Below are positions 54,351 through 63,692 of a stretch of 64,000 nucleotides of DNA, piece after piece (the stretch's first letter is position 1; every line of letters starts with the position of its first letter). The position numbers and the translations under genes are program-made. The notes beneath the pieces are model-generated. The model saw nothing but the letters and a program-made list of their open reading frames with translations. It searched no databases and was not told the origin of the DNA. The stretch is from NCBI GenBank assembly GCA_964468125.1, contig CAYXVF010000004.1, positions 43,929-107,928 of the forward strand. Reading direction: 5' to 3'. The stretch comes from CAYXVF01 sp964468125. Its GTDB lineage: Bacteria > Myxococcota > XYA12-FULL-58-9 > CAYXVF01.

Positions 54351-56411
54351 TCAGCCCTCCAACATCTCGAGGAGCTCTCTTTCGCTGAGCACCGCAATCC
54401 CCAGCTCCCGTGCCTTGTCGAGCTTTGAGCCAGCGGCTTCGCCAGCGACGAGCATGTCGGTCTTTTTTGAGAGGCTCGACGCGGCACGCCCCCCGTGCGC
54501 TTCGATAAAGGCCTTGGCCTCGTCCCGGCTCATGGTTTCGAGCTTGCCGGTGACCACCAGCGTCTTGCCTGCGAGGCGATCCGAGTGGCTCTCCCGCTTG
54601 GGACCTTCCGGCGTCACCCCGAGGGCGAGAAGCGCGTCTACCATCGATTGGTTGGCCTCTTCCGCGAACCAGTCGACGACCGCCTGAGCGACTTCGCCGC
54701 CAATGCCGTGAATTTCTCCGAGCTGTTCCAGAGTCGCCGTACGCAAGGCGTCGATCGAGCCGAGCTCGTTCGCGAGGAGCTTGGCGACAAACTCGCCGAC
54801 GTGGCGGATCCCGAGGGCGAAAATGAAGCGAGCGAGCGGTCGGGTCTTCGCCGCATCGATCGCCTTCACGAGGTTTTGAGCGCCCTTTTTCTGGAACCCC
54901 GGGATGCTCTCTTCACCGGGAAAGCGCTCGACGTAGAGGTCTTTGGCCGCCAGCAGCGCCCCTTCATCCAGACGAAAGATGTCCGGGCGTCCTTTTATGA
55001 GGCCTGCACGGGTGAGCATTTCGAGGCGCTTGCCTCCGAGGCCGTCGATGTCCATCGCCTTGCGAGACACGAAGTGCTTCAGCCCTTCGCGGATCTGAGC
55101 CGGGCAACCGGCAATGTTCGGACAGCGGACGACGACCTCATCCTCTGGTCTGATGACCGGCGTTCCGCACTCGGGACAGGTCTCCGGAAAACGAAAGGGC
55201 TCGGTGCCAGCAGGCCGTTTCTCCTCCACGACCTTGACGACTTCCGGGATCACATCGCCAGCGCGTTGCAAGACCACCGTATCACCCACGCGAACATCTT
55301 TACGCTCGATTTCATCGGCGTTGTGCAGGGTGGCTCGACTGACAGTCACCCCACCGACACCCACTGGCTCGAGGTGGGCGACGGGCGTGAGCGCTCCTGT
55401 ACGGCCGACCTGGATCTCAATGGCCTCGACCACGGTATTTTCCTGCTGCGCGGGAAGCTTGAAAGCCACCGCCCAGCGCGGAGCTCTCGACACCTGTCCG
55501 AGCTCGACCTGGAGACTGTGGTCGTTGACCTTGAATACGACCCCGTCGATCTCGTAGGCGAAGTCTTCGCGGCGCTCGAGGAGGTCGTCGTAGGCTGCGA
55601 GCGCTTCCTCGACACCTCTGCAGACGCGAGTCTCGAACGTCGGGAGTCCGAGGTCGCGAAACCATGCCAGCAAGTCGCTGTGGGTCGCTGGCAAGGAGTC
55701 ATCGTTGGGGATCGTCGACATCGCGTAGAGGATCGCCCGCAGCGGTCGCGAGGCGGTGACGGCCGGGTCCAGCTGCCGAAGCGAGCCCGCGGCGGCATTG
55801 CGAGGATTCGCAAAGGTGGGTTCGCCGTTCTCCTCGCGCTCTCGATTGAGCTCTTTGAAGTCCGCCTTCGGGAGAAACACCTCGCCACGCACCTCGAAAA
55901 TACCCGGGAGCTTCTCGCGCAGCTCGAGAGGGATCGATTTTATCGTGCGTACATTGGACGTGATATTCTCGCCGGTGACCCCATCGCCCCGCGTACTCCC
56001 GACCGTGAGCACGCCGTTTTCATAGACGAGCTCGACGCCCAACCCATCGATCTTTGGCTCTGCCGCATAGGTCACCACCGCGTCCTCGGCCATGCCGAGG
56101 TGGCGTTTCACTCGCGCGTCGAACTCGTGGAACTCGTCGTGGTCGAAGACGTTGCCGAGCGAGAGCATGGGGTAGCGATGCGGGAAGGGCTCGAATTTGT
56201 CCGACGGCTTTGCACCGACCCGCTGCGTCGGTGACTGCGGAGTGACGAGCGCCGGGTGAGCCGCTTCGAGGGCCACAAGCTCGTGAAAGAGTCGATCGTA
56301 TTCCGCGTCCGAGACCGTGGGCGCGTCGAGCACGTAGTAGCGATAACTGTGCTCGTCGAGCTCACGACGGAGCTCGGCGATGCGGGACCCGGGGTCGGTC
56401 TTCTTGGCCAT
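54351..56411 (-). CDS. ligA: NAD-dependent DNA ligase LigA
   Basis: LigA seals nicks in DNA with NAD+. The 686-residue protein shows the Ia domain (YYVLDAPTVSDAEYDRLFHE), the adenylated lysine in AEPKIDGLG, EVRGEVFLP, the OB fold, the zinc finger (CPECGTP with CPNIAGCPAQ), helix-hairpin-helix repeats and a C-terminal BRCT domain (LAGKTLVVTGKLE). It is complete. The start directly follows the ylxP-like gene. Confidence 0.97.
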   Translation of the reverse strand: MAKKTDPGSRIAELRRELDEHSYRYYVLDAPTVSDAEYDRLFHELVALEAAHPALVTPQSPTQRVGAKPSDKFEPFPHRYPMLSLGNVFDHDEFHEFDARVKRHLGMAEDAVVTYAAEPKIDGLGVELVYENGVLTVGSTRGDGVTGENITSNVRTIKSIPLELREKLPGIFEVRGEVFLPKADFKELNREREENGEPTFANPRNAAAGSLRQLDPAVTASRPLRAILYAMSTIPNDDSLPATHSDLLAWFRDLGLPTFETRVCRGVEEALAAYDDLLERREDFAYEIDGVVFKVNDHSLQVELGQVSRAPRWAVAFKLPAQQENTVVEAIEIQVGRTGALTPVAHLEPVGVGGVTVSRATLHNADEIERKDVRVGDTVVLQRAGDVIPEVVKVVEEKRPAGTEPFRFPETCPECGTPVIRPEDEVVVRCPNIAGCPAQIREGLKHFVSRKAMDIDGLGGKRLEMLTRAGLIKGRPDIFRLDEGALLAAKDLYVERFPGEESIPGFQKKGAQNLVKAIDAAKTRPLARFIFALGIRHVGEFVAKLLANELGSIDALRTATLEQLGEIHGIGGEVAQAVVDWFAEEANQSMVDALLALGVTPEGPKRESHSDRLAGKTLVVTGKLETMSRDEAKAFIEAHGGRAASSLSKKTDMLVAGEAAGSKLDKARELGIAVLSERELLEMLEG

Positions 56412-56699
56412 TCAGTAGTGCTCGATGGTCTTGTCCGCATCGAGCACGTCACACAAGGCCAGGCGCACGATGAAGTTCTCCACCTTGTCCAGAAGGCCCT
56501 GGATATAGGCGTGGTCGTTGCCGACGGCCACGAAGCCCAGGGTAGCGCGATCGCTCGCGTCGAGGTCCTCCACCTCCGCCGCGGACACATTGAAGGTGTT
56601 TCGGGTGCGATTGATCACACGTCGCACGACCGAGCGCTTGTCCTTCAAGGACTCGTTGTCGTAGAGCGCGAGCCCTACCTCCATGACGCCGATCACCAT
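56412..56699 (-). CDS. DUF503 (YlxP-like) protein
   Basis: The 95-residue protein has the DUF503 pattern: MVIGVMEVGLALYDNESLKD, KRSVVRRVINRTRNTFNVSA and a YIQGLLDKVENFI helix. YlxP-like proteins are usually encoded next to infB and are linked to ribosome maturation, and here too infB precedes it. Where rbfA and truB often follow, this genome has ligA. Confidence 0.88.
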   Translation of the reverse strand: MVIGVMEVGLALYDNESLKDKRSVVRRVINRTRNTFNVSAAEVEDLDASDRATLGFVAVGNDHAYIQGLLDKVENFIVRLALCDVLDADKTIEHY

Positions 56700-56802
56700 A
56701 GCCTCAGCTCCTCGTGGATTGCCCTGCGAGACGGGTCAACGCGCCCCTTCAGGGCGAACGAAAAATCGACGCACACGGAAATCGAACAGGCGCCACGCGC
56801 GC

Positions 56803-59550
56803 TCAGGGAGAAGCCTCCACGCTCGGGGGCCGCTTGCCTGCTGCGGGGGTCTCGAGCTTTCGTGCGACCTCTTCCACGATGTAGAACTCGAGCTCGTCTT
56901 GGTTCTTGATGTCGTTGAATCCTTCGACACCAACACCGCACTCGCTACCGGACTCGACCTCGCGGACGTCGTCCTTGTAGTGCTTAAGCGACGAGACCGT
57001 GCTGTCATAGATTTGCACGTTGTCACGCAGCACCCGAACGCGAGCGGACCGCATGGCCTTGCCATCGATCACGCGGCAACCGGCGATTGCTCCGACCTTG
57101 GTAATCTGGAAAACCTCGCGGACTTCCGCGCGTCCAACGACTTTCTCCTGAGTGTCCGGGGCGAGCTTGCCTTCCATCGCCTGCTTCACCTCGTCAACCA
57201 TCTCGTAGATGATTGAGTAGGTGCGGACATCTACGCCTTCGCGGTCCGAAATCTGCCGTGCCTTGGTGTCAGGACGCACGTTGAAGCCGAGCACGAGGCC
57301 ATCGGAGGCTGAGGCCAGCATGATGTCGCTTTCCGAGATTCCGCCAACACCGCTGTAGATGACGTCGACCTTTACTTCGTCAGTGGAGAGCTTGTTGAGC
57401 GCGTCCTTCACCGCCTCGGCCGAGCCTTGCACGTCTGCCTTCAACACGACCTTCAGAGTCACCGCCTCGTTGCCGGTCATGCGCGACATGATATCGTCCA
57501 GGGACATCTTCGACTTGGCTTCTTGCTCCTTCTTCTGGCGTTGCTCCGCACGATACTGCGCAACTTCGCGCGCCGTATCGGGGGAGTCGACCACGTTCAC
57601 CGGGTCACCGGCAGACGGAACGCCATCGATACCGATGATCTCCACGGCAGCGGAGGGCCCCACCTCTTTGAGCTGTCTGCCTTCGTCGTCGGTCATCGCC
57701 CGGACCTTGCCCGAGTACTCACCGACCACGACCGCGTCGCCCCGCTTCATGACCCCGTGCTGAACCAGAATCGTGGCCACCGGGCCACGGCCCTTGTCGA
57801 GCTCGGCCTCCACCACAACCCCGATCGCTTCGCGCGTGGGATGTGCCTTCAGCTCCATGACCTCGGCTTGCAGAAGAATCGTCTCCAGAAGCTCCTCGAT
57901 GCCGGTCTTTGCGATCGCAGAAGTGTTCACGAAGAGCGTGTCACCGCCCCAGGCCTCTGGCACGAGGTTGAACTGGCTGAGCTCTTGCGTGACGCGGTCC
58001 GGATTGGCCTCGGGCTTGTCGATCTTGTTGATCGCAACGAGGATCGGCACTCCCGCGGCTTGCGCGTGTTGGATCGCTTCCTTGGTCTGCGGCATGACGC
58101 CATCGTCGGCGGCGACGACCAGGACGACGATATCCGTAACCTGTGCCCCACGCGCGCGCATCTCCGTAAAGGCGGCGTGGCCCGGGGTGTCGATGAAGGT
58201 GACCTTGCCCTTGCCCTTCAGCTCCACCTGATAGGCGCCGATGTGCTGGGTGATGCCCCCGGCCTCGCCGGCGGTGACCTTCGTCGCGCGAATGGCGTCG
58301 AGGAGTGAGGTCTTCCCGTGGTCGACGTGGCCCATGATGGTCACAACCGGTGGACGAGGCTCGAGCTCGTCTTCCTCGAACTCCGGCTCCTCCGCCACAC
58401 CGAGCGCCTCTTCTTCGTCGAAGGCGATGGAGTCGACGGTCCAGCCGTACTCACCCGCGAGCATCTCCGCCATTTCGAGGTCGATGGATTGGTTTATGGT
58501 GACCATCTCGCCGAGCTGCATGAGCTTGCCGATGATGTCTCCAACCTTGACGCCCATCTGCTGCGCGAAATCCGCGAGCACGATGGTCTCGTCCATCTTC
58601 ACGACCTTCTTCGAGTCCTTCATCGGCGAAGGCGCGTTTGAGACCTTCTGCTTCTTGCGACCGGGATTCTTCCGACGCAGACGAGAAGGCATGCCGCCTC
58701 GATCGTTGCGGAAGTCACGCCCGCCTTTACGGCCACCGGCACCACCAGGACCGCCAGGACCACGACGCGCGCCCTTGTTCCCTGGGCCACGGCGCTGGTT
58801 CTTGTCGACGTTGATCATCTCGCGACCACGACCAAACGGATCGTTGACCACGCGCAGCTCGGTGACGCGCCCGAACTTTTGACCGTCGCCACCACGTGGC
58901 CGGTCGCTTCCCACCCGACGTCCCGCGCGCTCGACGAGCTTGTCGCGGTCGATCATCCGGACGACCTTGGCGCCTCCAGGCTTCTTGTCGTCGCCCTGCG
59001 CTTCGGGCTTGCTCTCGGAGGCGGCCTCCGCCGCTGCGGGCTCGGCTGCCTCGGCTGCCTCCGCTGCGGCGGGCGCAGCTTCAGCGGGCTTGGCTTCCTC
59101 GGACTCGGCGGCTTCGGCGGCCTCCGCCGCTTCGACCGGTGCGGCTTCGGGTGCCGCGGGCGCAGCCTCTACAGCTTCTTCGGCCACTTCGACCTTTTCT
59201 TCCGCGGATGCGGCCTCCGCGACCGGGCTCACAGGCGCAGCTTCCGCGGGCGCGCTCGCAGGCTCCTCGGCCGGCGCTGCTTCTTCGGCCTGCGCCTCGG
59301 CGGGCGCTTCCTCCGCCTCCGCCTCCGCATTTTTCTTCTTCTTCTTGATGATCATCATGCCCGCGCGCTTTTTCGGCGCAGGCTTGTCCGGAGCAGCGTG
59401 ATGTTTGCGAATCGCCGCGCGCCCCTCGTCCTCGTCGACGGAGCTCGAGTGGGTCTTTACGGAGATCCCTTCGCGCTGGAGCGCCGCCAGGGCGTCCTTG
59501 TTCTCGAGGCCAAATTCCTTGGCCAATTCGTGGACCCGTACCTTACTCAT
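56803..59550 (-). CDS. infB: Translation initiation factor IF-2
   Basis: IF-2 is the GTPase that brings initiator tRNA to the ribosome. The 915-residue protein has an IF2N domain at the start (VRVHELAKEFGLENKDALAA), a long Ala/Glu/Pro low-complexity linker (about 80-200), a Gly/Arg-rich stretch, a second IF2N-like region (VVKMDETIVLADFAQQMGVK), and the G domain with GHVDHGKTS, DTPGHAAF and NKID. Domains II-IV follow. ATG 59550 overlaps the ylxR stop. Confidence 0.97.
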   Translation of the reverse strand: MSKVRVHELAKEFGLENKDALAALQREGISVKTHSSSVDEDEGRAAIRKHHAAPDKPAPKKRAGMMIIKKKKKNAEAEAEEAPAEAQAEEAAPAEEPASAPAEAAPVSPVAEAASAEEKVEVAEEAVEAAPAAPEAAPVEAAEAAEAAESEEAKPAEAAPAAAEAAEAAEPAAAEAASESKPEAQGDDKKPGGAKVVRMIDRDKLVERAGRRVGSDRPRGGDGQKFGRVTELRVVNDPFGRGREMINVDKNQRRGPGNKGARRGPGGPGGAGGRKGGRDFRNDRGGMPSRLRRKNPGRKKQKVSNAPSPMKDSKKVVKMDETIVLADFAQQMGVKVGDIIGKLMQLGEMVTINQSIDLEMAEMLAGEYGWTVDSIAFDEEEALGVAEEPEFEEDELEPRPPVVTIMGHVDHGKTSLLDAIRATKVTAGEAGGITQHIGAYQVELKGKGKVTFIDTPGHAAFTEMRARGAQVTDIVVLVVAADDGVMPQTKEAIQHAQAAGVPILVAINKIDKPEANPDRVTQELSQFNLVPEAWGGDTLFVNTSAIAKTGIEELLETILLQAEVMELKAHPTREAIGVVVEAELDKGRGPVATILVQHGVMKRGDAVVVGEYSGKVRAMTDDEGRQLKEVGPSAAVEIIGIDGVPSAGDPVNVVDSPDTAREVAQYRAEQRQKKEQEAKSKMSLDDIMSRMTGNEAVTLKVVLKADVQGSAEAVKDALNKLSTDEVKVDVIYSGVGGISESDIMLASASDGLVLGFNVRPDTKARQISDREGVDVRTYSIIYEMVDEVKQAMEGKLAPDTQEKVVGRAEVREVFQITKVGAIAGCRVIDGKAMRSARVRVLRDNVQIYDSTVSSLKHYKDDVREVESGSECGVGVEGFNDIKNQDELEFYIVEEVARKLETPAAGKRPPSVEASP

Positions 59551-60185
59551 CGTGCAACCTCGCGAGCTTCCTCACTGGCGTTCGGGGCGGTTTCGTACCA
59601 CACCCGCAGCCAATAGGAAGCCTCCTTGGCAAGTTGTCCGGGCGGGATCGCCATTGCGCCGACCCACCCGATGCCGGCCGCAGCCCCGAGGGACTCGCCG
59701 GTAACGAATTGATTTCCTTCGATTTTTCTTGCGCTCCGGTCGGCCAAATCCGACGCGAGGAGCACTGCAGCACCGCCGGGCAGCGCCGCCACCGCTTCCA
59801 CCCCGAGCACCAAAACCCCGCTGCCTCGGGCCAATCCCACGCGCTCGAGCACCTTTCGCTCCGCCGCCTCATGGCACAGGCGAATGAAGGCCTCCGCGTC
59901 GAAAGAAGCCACGTGCGTGCGAAATGCCCGCGACAGCACTCGTGCGTCGAGGCTTTTGAGTGTCTCACGCTCGATGGCTACGTAGGCGCCGCGACCCTTG
60001 GGTGCGCGCCCGGGGACCACCTGGTCTCCAACTAGAGCCAGTGGCAGAAGCGCGTCAGCAGGGAGCGCCCGGCGCGTAACGACACAGGTACGCTCGACCC
60101 CCGCGGGGGGAGTCAACGAGGCGCGCTCGGTAGAGCCGCCTTTGCGGTGCTTGCGTGCACCGGTGTCGTCGCGACGTGGCGTCAT
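59547..60185 (-). CDS. YlxR (DUF448) RNA-binding protein with L7Ae-like C-terminal part
   Basis: The 212-residue protein carries a YlxR/DUF448 domain (ERTCVVTRRALPADALLPLA and APKGRGAYVA). It then has an Ala/Leu-rich segment (RGSGVLVLGVEAVAALPGGA) resembling the L7Ae-like YlxQ, so the two small nusA-operon proteins may be fused. The order nusA-ylxR-infB is conserved across bacteria. The start is ATG 60185; GTG 60197 is an alternative. Confidence 0.85.
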   Translation of the reverse strand: MTPRRDDTGARKHRKGGSTERASLTPPAGVERTCVVTRRALPADALLPLALVGDQVVPGRAPKGRGAYVAIERETLKSLDARVLSRAFRTHVASFDAEAFIRLCHEAAERKVLERVGLARGSGVLVLGVEAVAALPGGAAVLLASDLADRSARKIEGNQFVTGESLGAAAGIGWVGAMAIPPGQLAKEASYWLRVWYETAPNASEEAREVAR

Positions 60186-60224
60186 CAAGACGTACACACT
60201 CCTTTTCGGCCGACCGCTTCATGG

Positions 60225-62027
60225 TCAGCCGGTAGGTTGTTCGGTGACCTCCGCTTCCGACGCAGCTTCAGTTGCCGCGTTTTCAGCAGGGGTCTCCGGT
60301 GAACCTTCTCCGTTCTCGGAGGCCGCAGCCTCCTTCGCTTCTTGTTCAGCTTCGTCTTCGTCGGTGGGCAGACGGACGCTTCCGTCCTCTCCGATGATGA
60401 TCCCAGCGCCGTCCGCATCCGCGCGGAGATTCTTTTCCATCTCCAGACGCTTGTTGGCAGCGTAGATCAGCTGCTTGGCCTTCTTGTCGTTGACCGTGGT
60501 GTTCGTCACGAGCTCTTCGATCGTCGCTCCAGCGAGCTTTTCCACCGTGGTGTAGCCGCCTTCGCTGATCACGTTGTAGGTGTTCTCACCTACACCGCGC
60601 ACTTCCTTGAGACGCCCTTCATCGTCCAAGGCCAACAGCTCACGCATCTTGCGCGCGGTCTCCGCGGCGCGCTGCACTCGTTCCGCCTCTTCCTTGGCGG
60701 CTTGCTCCGCCTTGCGTTCTTCTTCGGCGACGTCCCGCGCGGACTCGAGAATCCCGTCCATCGCTTCCTCGCTCATACCGGGGAACTGCACGATGTAGGA
60801 ACGGTCCGACTCGAGGAGCTGGCGCGCCGACCGAATGCCGTGGTTGTAGAGCGACTGGATCGTGAACTCGTTCAGGCCCGCGATCTTCTGGAGGCTCTCC
60901 CAAGCCCGTTCCTTGATCTCCTGAATTCGGGTCTCGGAGTGAATGTCGAGCTTCCATCCCGCGAGCTGGCTCGCGAGACGCACATTCTGGCCTTTGCGGC
61001 CGATCGCCAAGGAGAGCTGATCGTCGGGAACGATGATCTCCATGGTGTTGTTGGCCTCATCGATGAGGACGCGGCTGACTTCCGCCGGCTGAAGCGCGTT
61101 GCACACGAAGGTGGCGGGGTCTTCGCTCCAGGGCACGATGTCGATCTTTTCGCCGCGCAGCTCCTGTACGACGGCCTGCACGCGTGACCCTTTCATCCCG
61201 ACGCAGGCGCCGACCGGATCGACGTCGCGGTCCGAGGAGCTCACGGCGATTTTCGCACGGCTTCCAGGCTCGCGAGCAGCCGACTCGATGCGCACGATCC
61301 CCTCGGCGATCTCGGGGACCTCAAGTTCAAAGAGTTTCACGAGCAGCTCCGGCGCTCCGCGGGACAGAACAATCTGCGGACCGCGCGCGTGCTCCTGCAC
61401 TTCCTTGACGTAGGCTTGAATCCGGTCACCCGCACGATAGCTCTCCCGCTGGATTTGCTCCTTCAGCGGGAGAATCGCTTCGGCGCGACCGAGGTCGATG
61501 ATCAGGTTGCCTCGCTCAAAGCGACGCACGATGCCGGTGACGAGCTCGCCTTTGCGGTCCTTGAAGTCGTTGAAGACGATGTTGCGCTCCGCATCGCGGA
61601 TGCGCTGAATGATCACTTGCTTGGCGGTCTGAGCGGCGATGCGCCCGAAGCCACGGCGAAAGGTCTTCAGGCGAAGGATGTCGCCGTACATGTCGTCTTG
61701 CTCGCGTGCGGCGGCCTGGTCTTGGTCCAGGTAGAAGATCGGGAAGACCATTTCATCGCCCGGTTCGACCTCGATCCCGCGCTCTTCCGCTTCTTCGACG
61801 CTGATTTCGTTGAAGGTGTCCTCGACATTGGCGACGACGGTGATGGTCTGACTCAGATCGACGGCGCCCTTGTCCTCGTTGAACTCGGCGTAGAGATTCC
61901 GCTCGGCGCCGAAGGCTCGCTTGGCCGCCACGAGGATCGCTTCCTCGAGCGCCTTGATCAGGACCTCTTTTTCGATCCCTTTGTCTTTGGACACCTGGTC
62001 CAACACCGCACCCAAATTTGCGTCCAT
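60225..62027 (-). CDS. nusA: Transcription termination/antitermination factor NusA
   Basis: NusA binds RNA polymerase and modulates pausing, termination and antitermination. The 600-residue protein has the N-terminal RNA polymerase-binding domain, an S1 domain, two KH domains (CVGMKGSRVQAVVQELRGEK, AIGRKGQNVRLASQLAGWKL), C-terminal helix-hairpin-helix repeats and an acidic Ala/Glu-rich tail. ATG 62027 is preceded by GGAGG. It lies second in the rimP-nusA-ylxR-infB operon. Confidence 0.97.
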   Translation of the reverse strand: MDANLGAVLDQVSKDKGIEKEVLIKALEEAILVAAKRAFGAERNLYAEFNEDKGAVDLSQTITVVANVEDTFNEISVEEAEERGIEVEPGDEMVFPIFYLDQDQAAAREQDDMYGDILRLKTFRRGFGRIAAQTAKQVIIQRIRDAERNIVFNDFKDRKGELVTGIVRRFERGNLIIDLGRAEAILPLKEQIQRESYRAGDRIQAYVKEVQEHARGPQIVLSRGAPELLVKLFELEVPEIAEGIVRIESAAREPGSRAKIAVSSSDRDVDPVGACVGMKGSRVQAVVQELRGEKIDIVPWSEDPATFVCNALQPAEVSRVLIDEANNTMEIIVPDDQLSLAIGRKGQNVRLASQLAGWKLDIHSETRIQEIKERAWESLQKIAGLNEFTIQSLYNHGIRSARQLLESDRSYIVQFPGMSEEAMDGILESARDVAEEERKAEQAAKEEAERVQRAAETARKMRELLALDDEGRLKEVRGVGENTYNVISEGGYTTVEKLAGATIEELVTNTTVNDKKAKQLIYAANKRLEMEKNLRADADGAGIIIGEDGSVRLPTDEDEAEQEAKEAAASENGEGSPETPAENAATEAASEAEVTEQPTG

Positions 62028-62072
62028 CTTCACCGCCTCCGCACGAGCTCAAAGTTGCTCGCGTACGGACTG

Positions 62073-62558
62073 TCAAAAAACCGGGACGAGGCGCGCACGA
62101 TCGACAACGTCGTATCGAATCGTGAACTCGCGACCATCGACCTCGATGCGAAACTCCTCGAGGCCCGCCTTCCCGAGGACTCCTCGAAACCGCTTGCGGC
62201 CATCGAGGGGTTCCTTGGTTTGGACCTTGGCCTCTTGGCCCTCGAATCGCTGAAAGTCTATCGGCCGGGTCAGGGGTCTATCGAGCCCAGGCGAGGAGAC
62301 TTCCAAGGTGTAGCGGCCGTCGATCCGGTCGGAGAGTCCCTCTCCATCCAAGACGTCGCTCACCAAGCGAGACATGTTCGAGCAGTCGTCGATCGTGACG
62401 CTTTGCTCGGAACCGTCTCCAACCTCACCCTCGCGGTCGATGAACAACCGGAGGATGCGGCTGCGCGGGACGTATTCAACCAGAATCAGGTCGAATCCCT
62501 CGCGCGCGAGCAGGGGTCGGACCTTTTCGCCCACCATCTCCTCGATGGGGTGGCTCAT
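62073..62558 (-). CDS. rimP: Ribosome maturation factor RimP
   Basis: RimP assists 30S ribosome assembly. The 161-residue protein has the typical EGFDLILVEYVPRSRILRLF, DDCSNMSRLVSDVLD and YTLEVSSPGLDRPL motifs. The start is ATG 62558; a longer open frame upstream crosses a terminator and is not coding. It is the first gene of the nusA-infB operon. Confidence 0.95.
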   Translation of the reverse strand: MSHPIEEMVGEKVRPLLAREGFDLILVEYVPRSRILRLFIDREGEVGDGSEQSVTIDDCSNMSRLVSDVLDGEGLSDRIDGRYTLEVSSPGLDRPLTRPIDFQRFEGQEAKVQTKEPLDGRKRFRGVLGKAGLEEFRIEVDGREFTIRYDVVDRARLVPVF

Positions 62559-62621
62559 GGCCGCCTCCGCTTTTCCTGCCGAATTTCGAGGGGTTAGCTC
62601 GAAGCAGGAGTCAGTGAACCC

Positions 62622-62646
62622 AAAAAAAAATGGGCCCGTGGCCCAT
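62622..62646 (-). terminator. Intrinsic terminator (possible attenuator) in the rimP-nusA leader
   Basis: On the minus strand ATGGGCC (62646-62640), a 3-base loop and GGCCCAT (62636-62630) are followed by a run of nine T (62630-62622). It lies 64 bases before the rimP ATG, between the candidate promoter and the gene, so it would stop leader transcripts. Confidence 0.8.
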
Positions 62647-62689
62647 CTGTATGAGGCCGAGCTTCGACCTTCACCAAATGTGGAGACGG

Positions 62690-62718
62690 CACTTAGCATT
62701 CGGCGGGTCGGGTGTCAA
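62690..62718 (-). promoter_or_regulatory. Candidate promoter of the rimP-nusA-infB operon
   Basis: On the minus strand TTGACA (62718-62713), a 17-base spacer and TAAGTG (62695-62690) form a sigma-70-like promoter with a perfect -35 and a weak -10. It lies upstream of the leader terminator. Confidence 0.45.
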
Positions 62719-62834
62719 CGCGGCAGCGCTAAGGGTTGGGAACTGTTCACGAAACCCCGGCGCCAGCAAAATACTCATCCAGCGATTCGGAGTATTTGTG
62801 TAGACTGGGTGGAAAACGTTCCGGGGAGCAAGGG

Positions 62835-63071
62835 ATGAGTCAGATCGGCGACGGCGACGCGCAGGCTTCGGACGTCGCGGTCGTCGGCCATGATGCTCGG
62901 CGACTCGCTCACCCGCGCGACCAATCCAAGAGCCCCCTCGACCGGCGACCGCCCCGCGGCTCCCCAAGGACTCGCGCCCCCGAGTGGCGGCGTGGGCCTG
63001 CGCAAGAAGTGAGTCTGGGCACTTTGGCGCTCGCCGAGCGTGCGCGGGAAACCATACGGCGAGCACAATGA
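62835..63071 (+). CDS. Small Arg/Pro-rich protein coupled to the exonuclease gene
   Basis: The ORF from ATG 62835 encodes 78 residues: MSQIGDGDAQASDVAVVGHD, then an Arg/Pro-rich middle (LDRRPPRGSPRTR) and a helical end (LGTLALAERARETIRRAQ). Support for a real gene is GGGGAG just before the ATG and the ATGA overlap of its stop with the exonuclease start at 63068. I do not recognise a family. The composition suggests a nucleic-acid-binding or disordered protein, which remains speculation. Confidence 0.5.
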   Translation: MSQIGDGDAQASDVAVVGHDARRLAHPRDQSKSPLDRRPPRGSPRTRAPEWRRGPAQEVSLGTLALAERARETIRRAQ

Positions 63072-63586
63072 CGTACGTGATGGTCGACGTAGAGGCCGAT
63101 GGCCCGATCCCCGGCGACTACTCCATGATCTGCTTCGGTGCGGTGATCGTCGAGCCGTCGCTCGAGCGGACCTTCTACGGCCAACTGCGACCGATCTCAG
63201 AGCGTTTTGTGCCGGAAGCGTTGGCGGTGAGCGGTTTCAGTCGGGAGGAGACGCTGGCGTTTGAGGAGCCCGCGGCAGTGATGAAGCGCTTCGCCGATTG
63301 GCTCGACGCTGAGTGTAAGGGCCGGACCCTCTTCATTTCCGACAACAACGGCTTCGACTTCCAATTCGTGAGCTGGTACTTCCACCACTTCACGGGTGCC
63401 AATCCCTTTGGACACAGCTCGCAGAACTTGGGATCGCTCTACAAAGGTCTCGTCGGCGACACCTTTCAGTCGTTCAAACATCTGCGAAGAACGCCGCACA
63501 CGCACCACCCGGTGGACGACGCCAAGGGCAACGCGGAGGCGTTGCTGCACATGAAGGACGCGATGGGTCTGAAGATCCGATTCTGA
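63068..63586 (+). CDS. DEDD-type 3'-5' exonuclease
   Basis: The 172-residue protein has the DnaQ/RNase T-like exonuclease motifs: VDVEADGP (Exo I, D-x-E), SDNNGFDFQFV (Exo II) and HHPVDDAKGNAEAL (Exo III, H-x-x-x-D). It probably acts on RNA or DNA 3' ends in the cytoplasm. The start is ATG 63068, overlapping the small upstream gene; the long upstream extension from 62984 is not conserved-looking. The next gene starts 106 bases later on the same strand. Confidence 0.88.
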   Translation: MTYVMVDVEADGPIPGDYSMICFGAVIVEPSLERTFYGQLRPISERFVPEALAVSGFSREETLAFEEPAAVMKRFADWLDAECKGRTLFISDNNGFDFQFVSWYFHHFTGANPFGHSSQNLGSLYKGLVGDTFQSFKHLRRTPHTHHPVDDAKGNAEALLHMKDAMGLKIRF

Positions 63587-63692
63587 GGGATTTTTCGATC
63601 TGTGTGCCGTTTCCTGCGTCGACAATCGCGCAAACGGGCCTCATTCGGACGATTCTCGTCCGGCACGCCATTCGCACTAAACGGGTTGCGAG

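Noticed and set aside
54495..56234. A 579-codon plus-strand frame opposite ligA
   Set aside because: It is a shadow of ligA, which has all domains expected of a DNA ligase.
58940..59401. Ala/Ser-rich plus-strand frame
   Set aside because: It is antisense to the Ala/Glu low-complexity linker of IF-2 and has no independent support.
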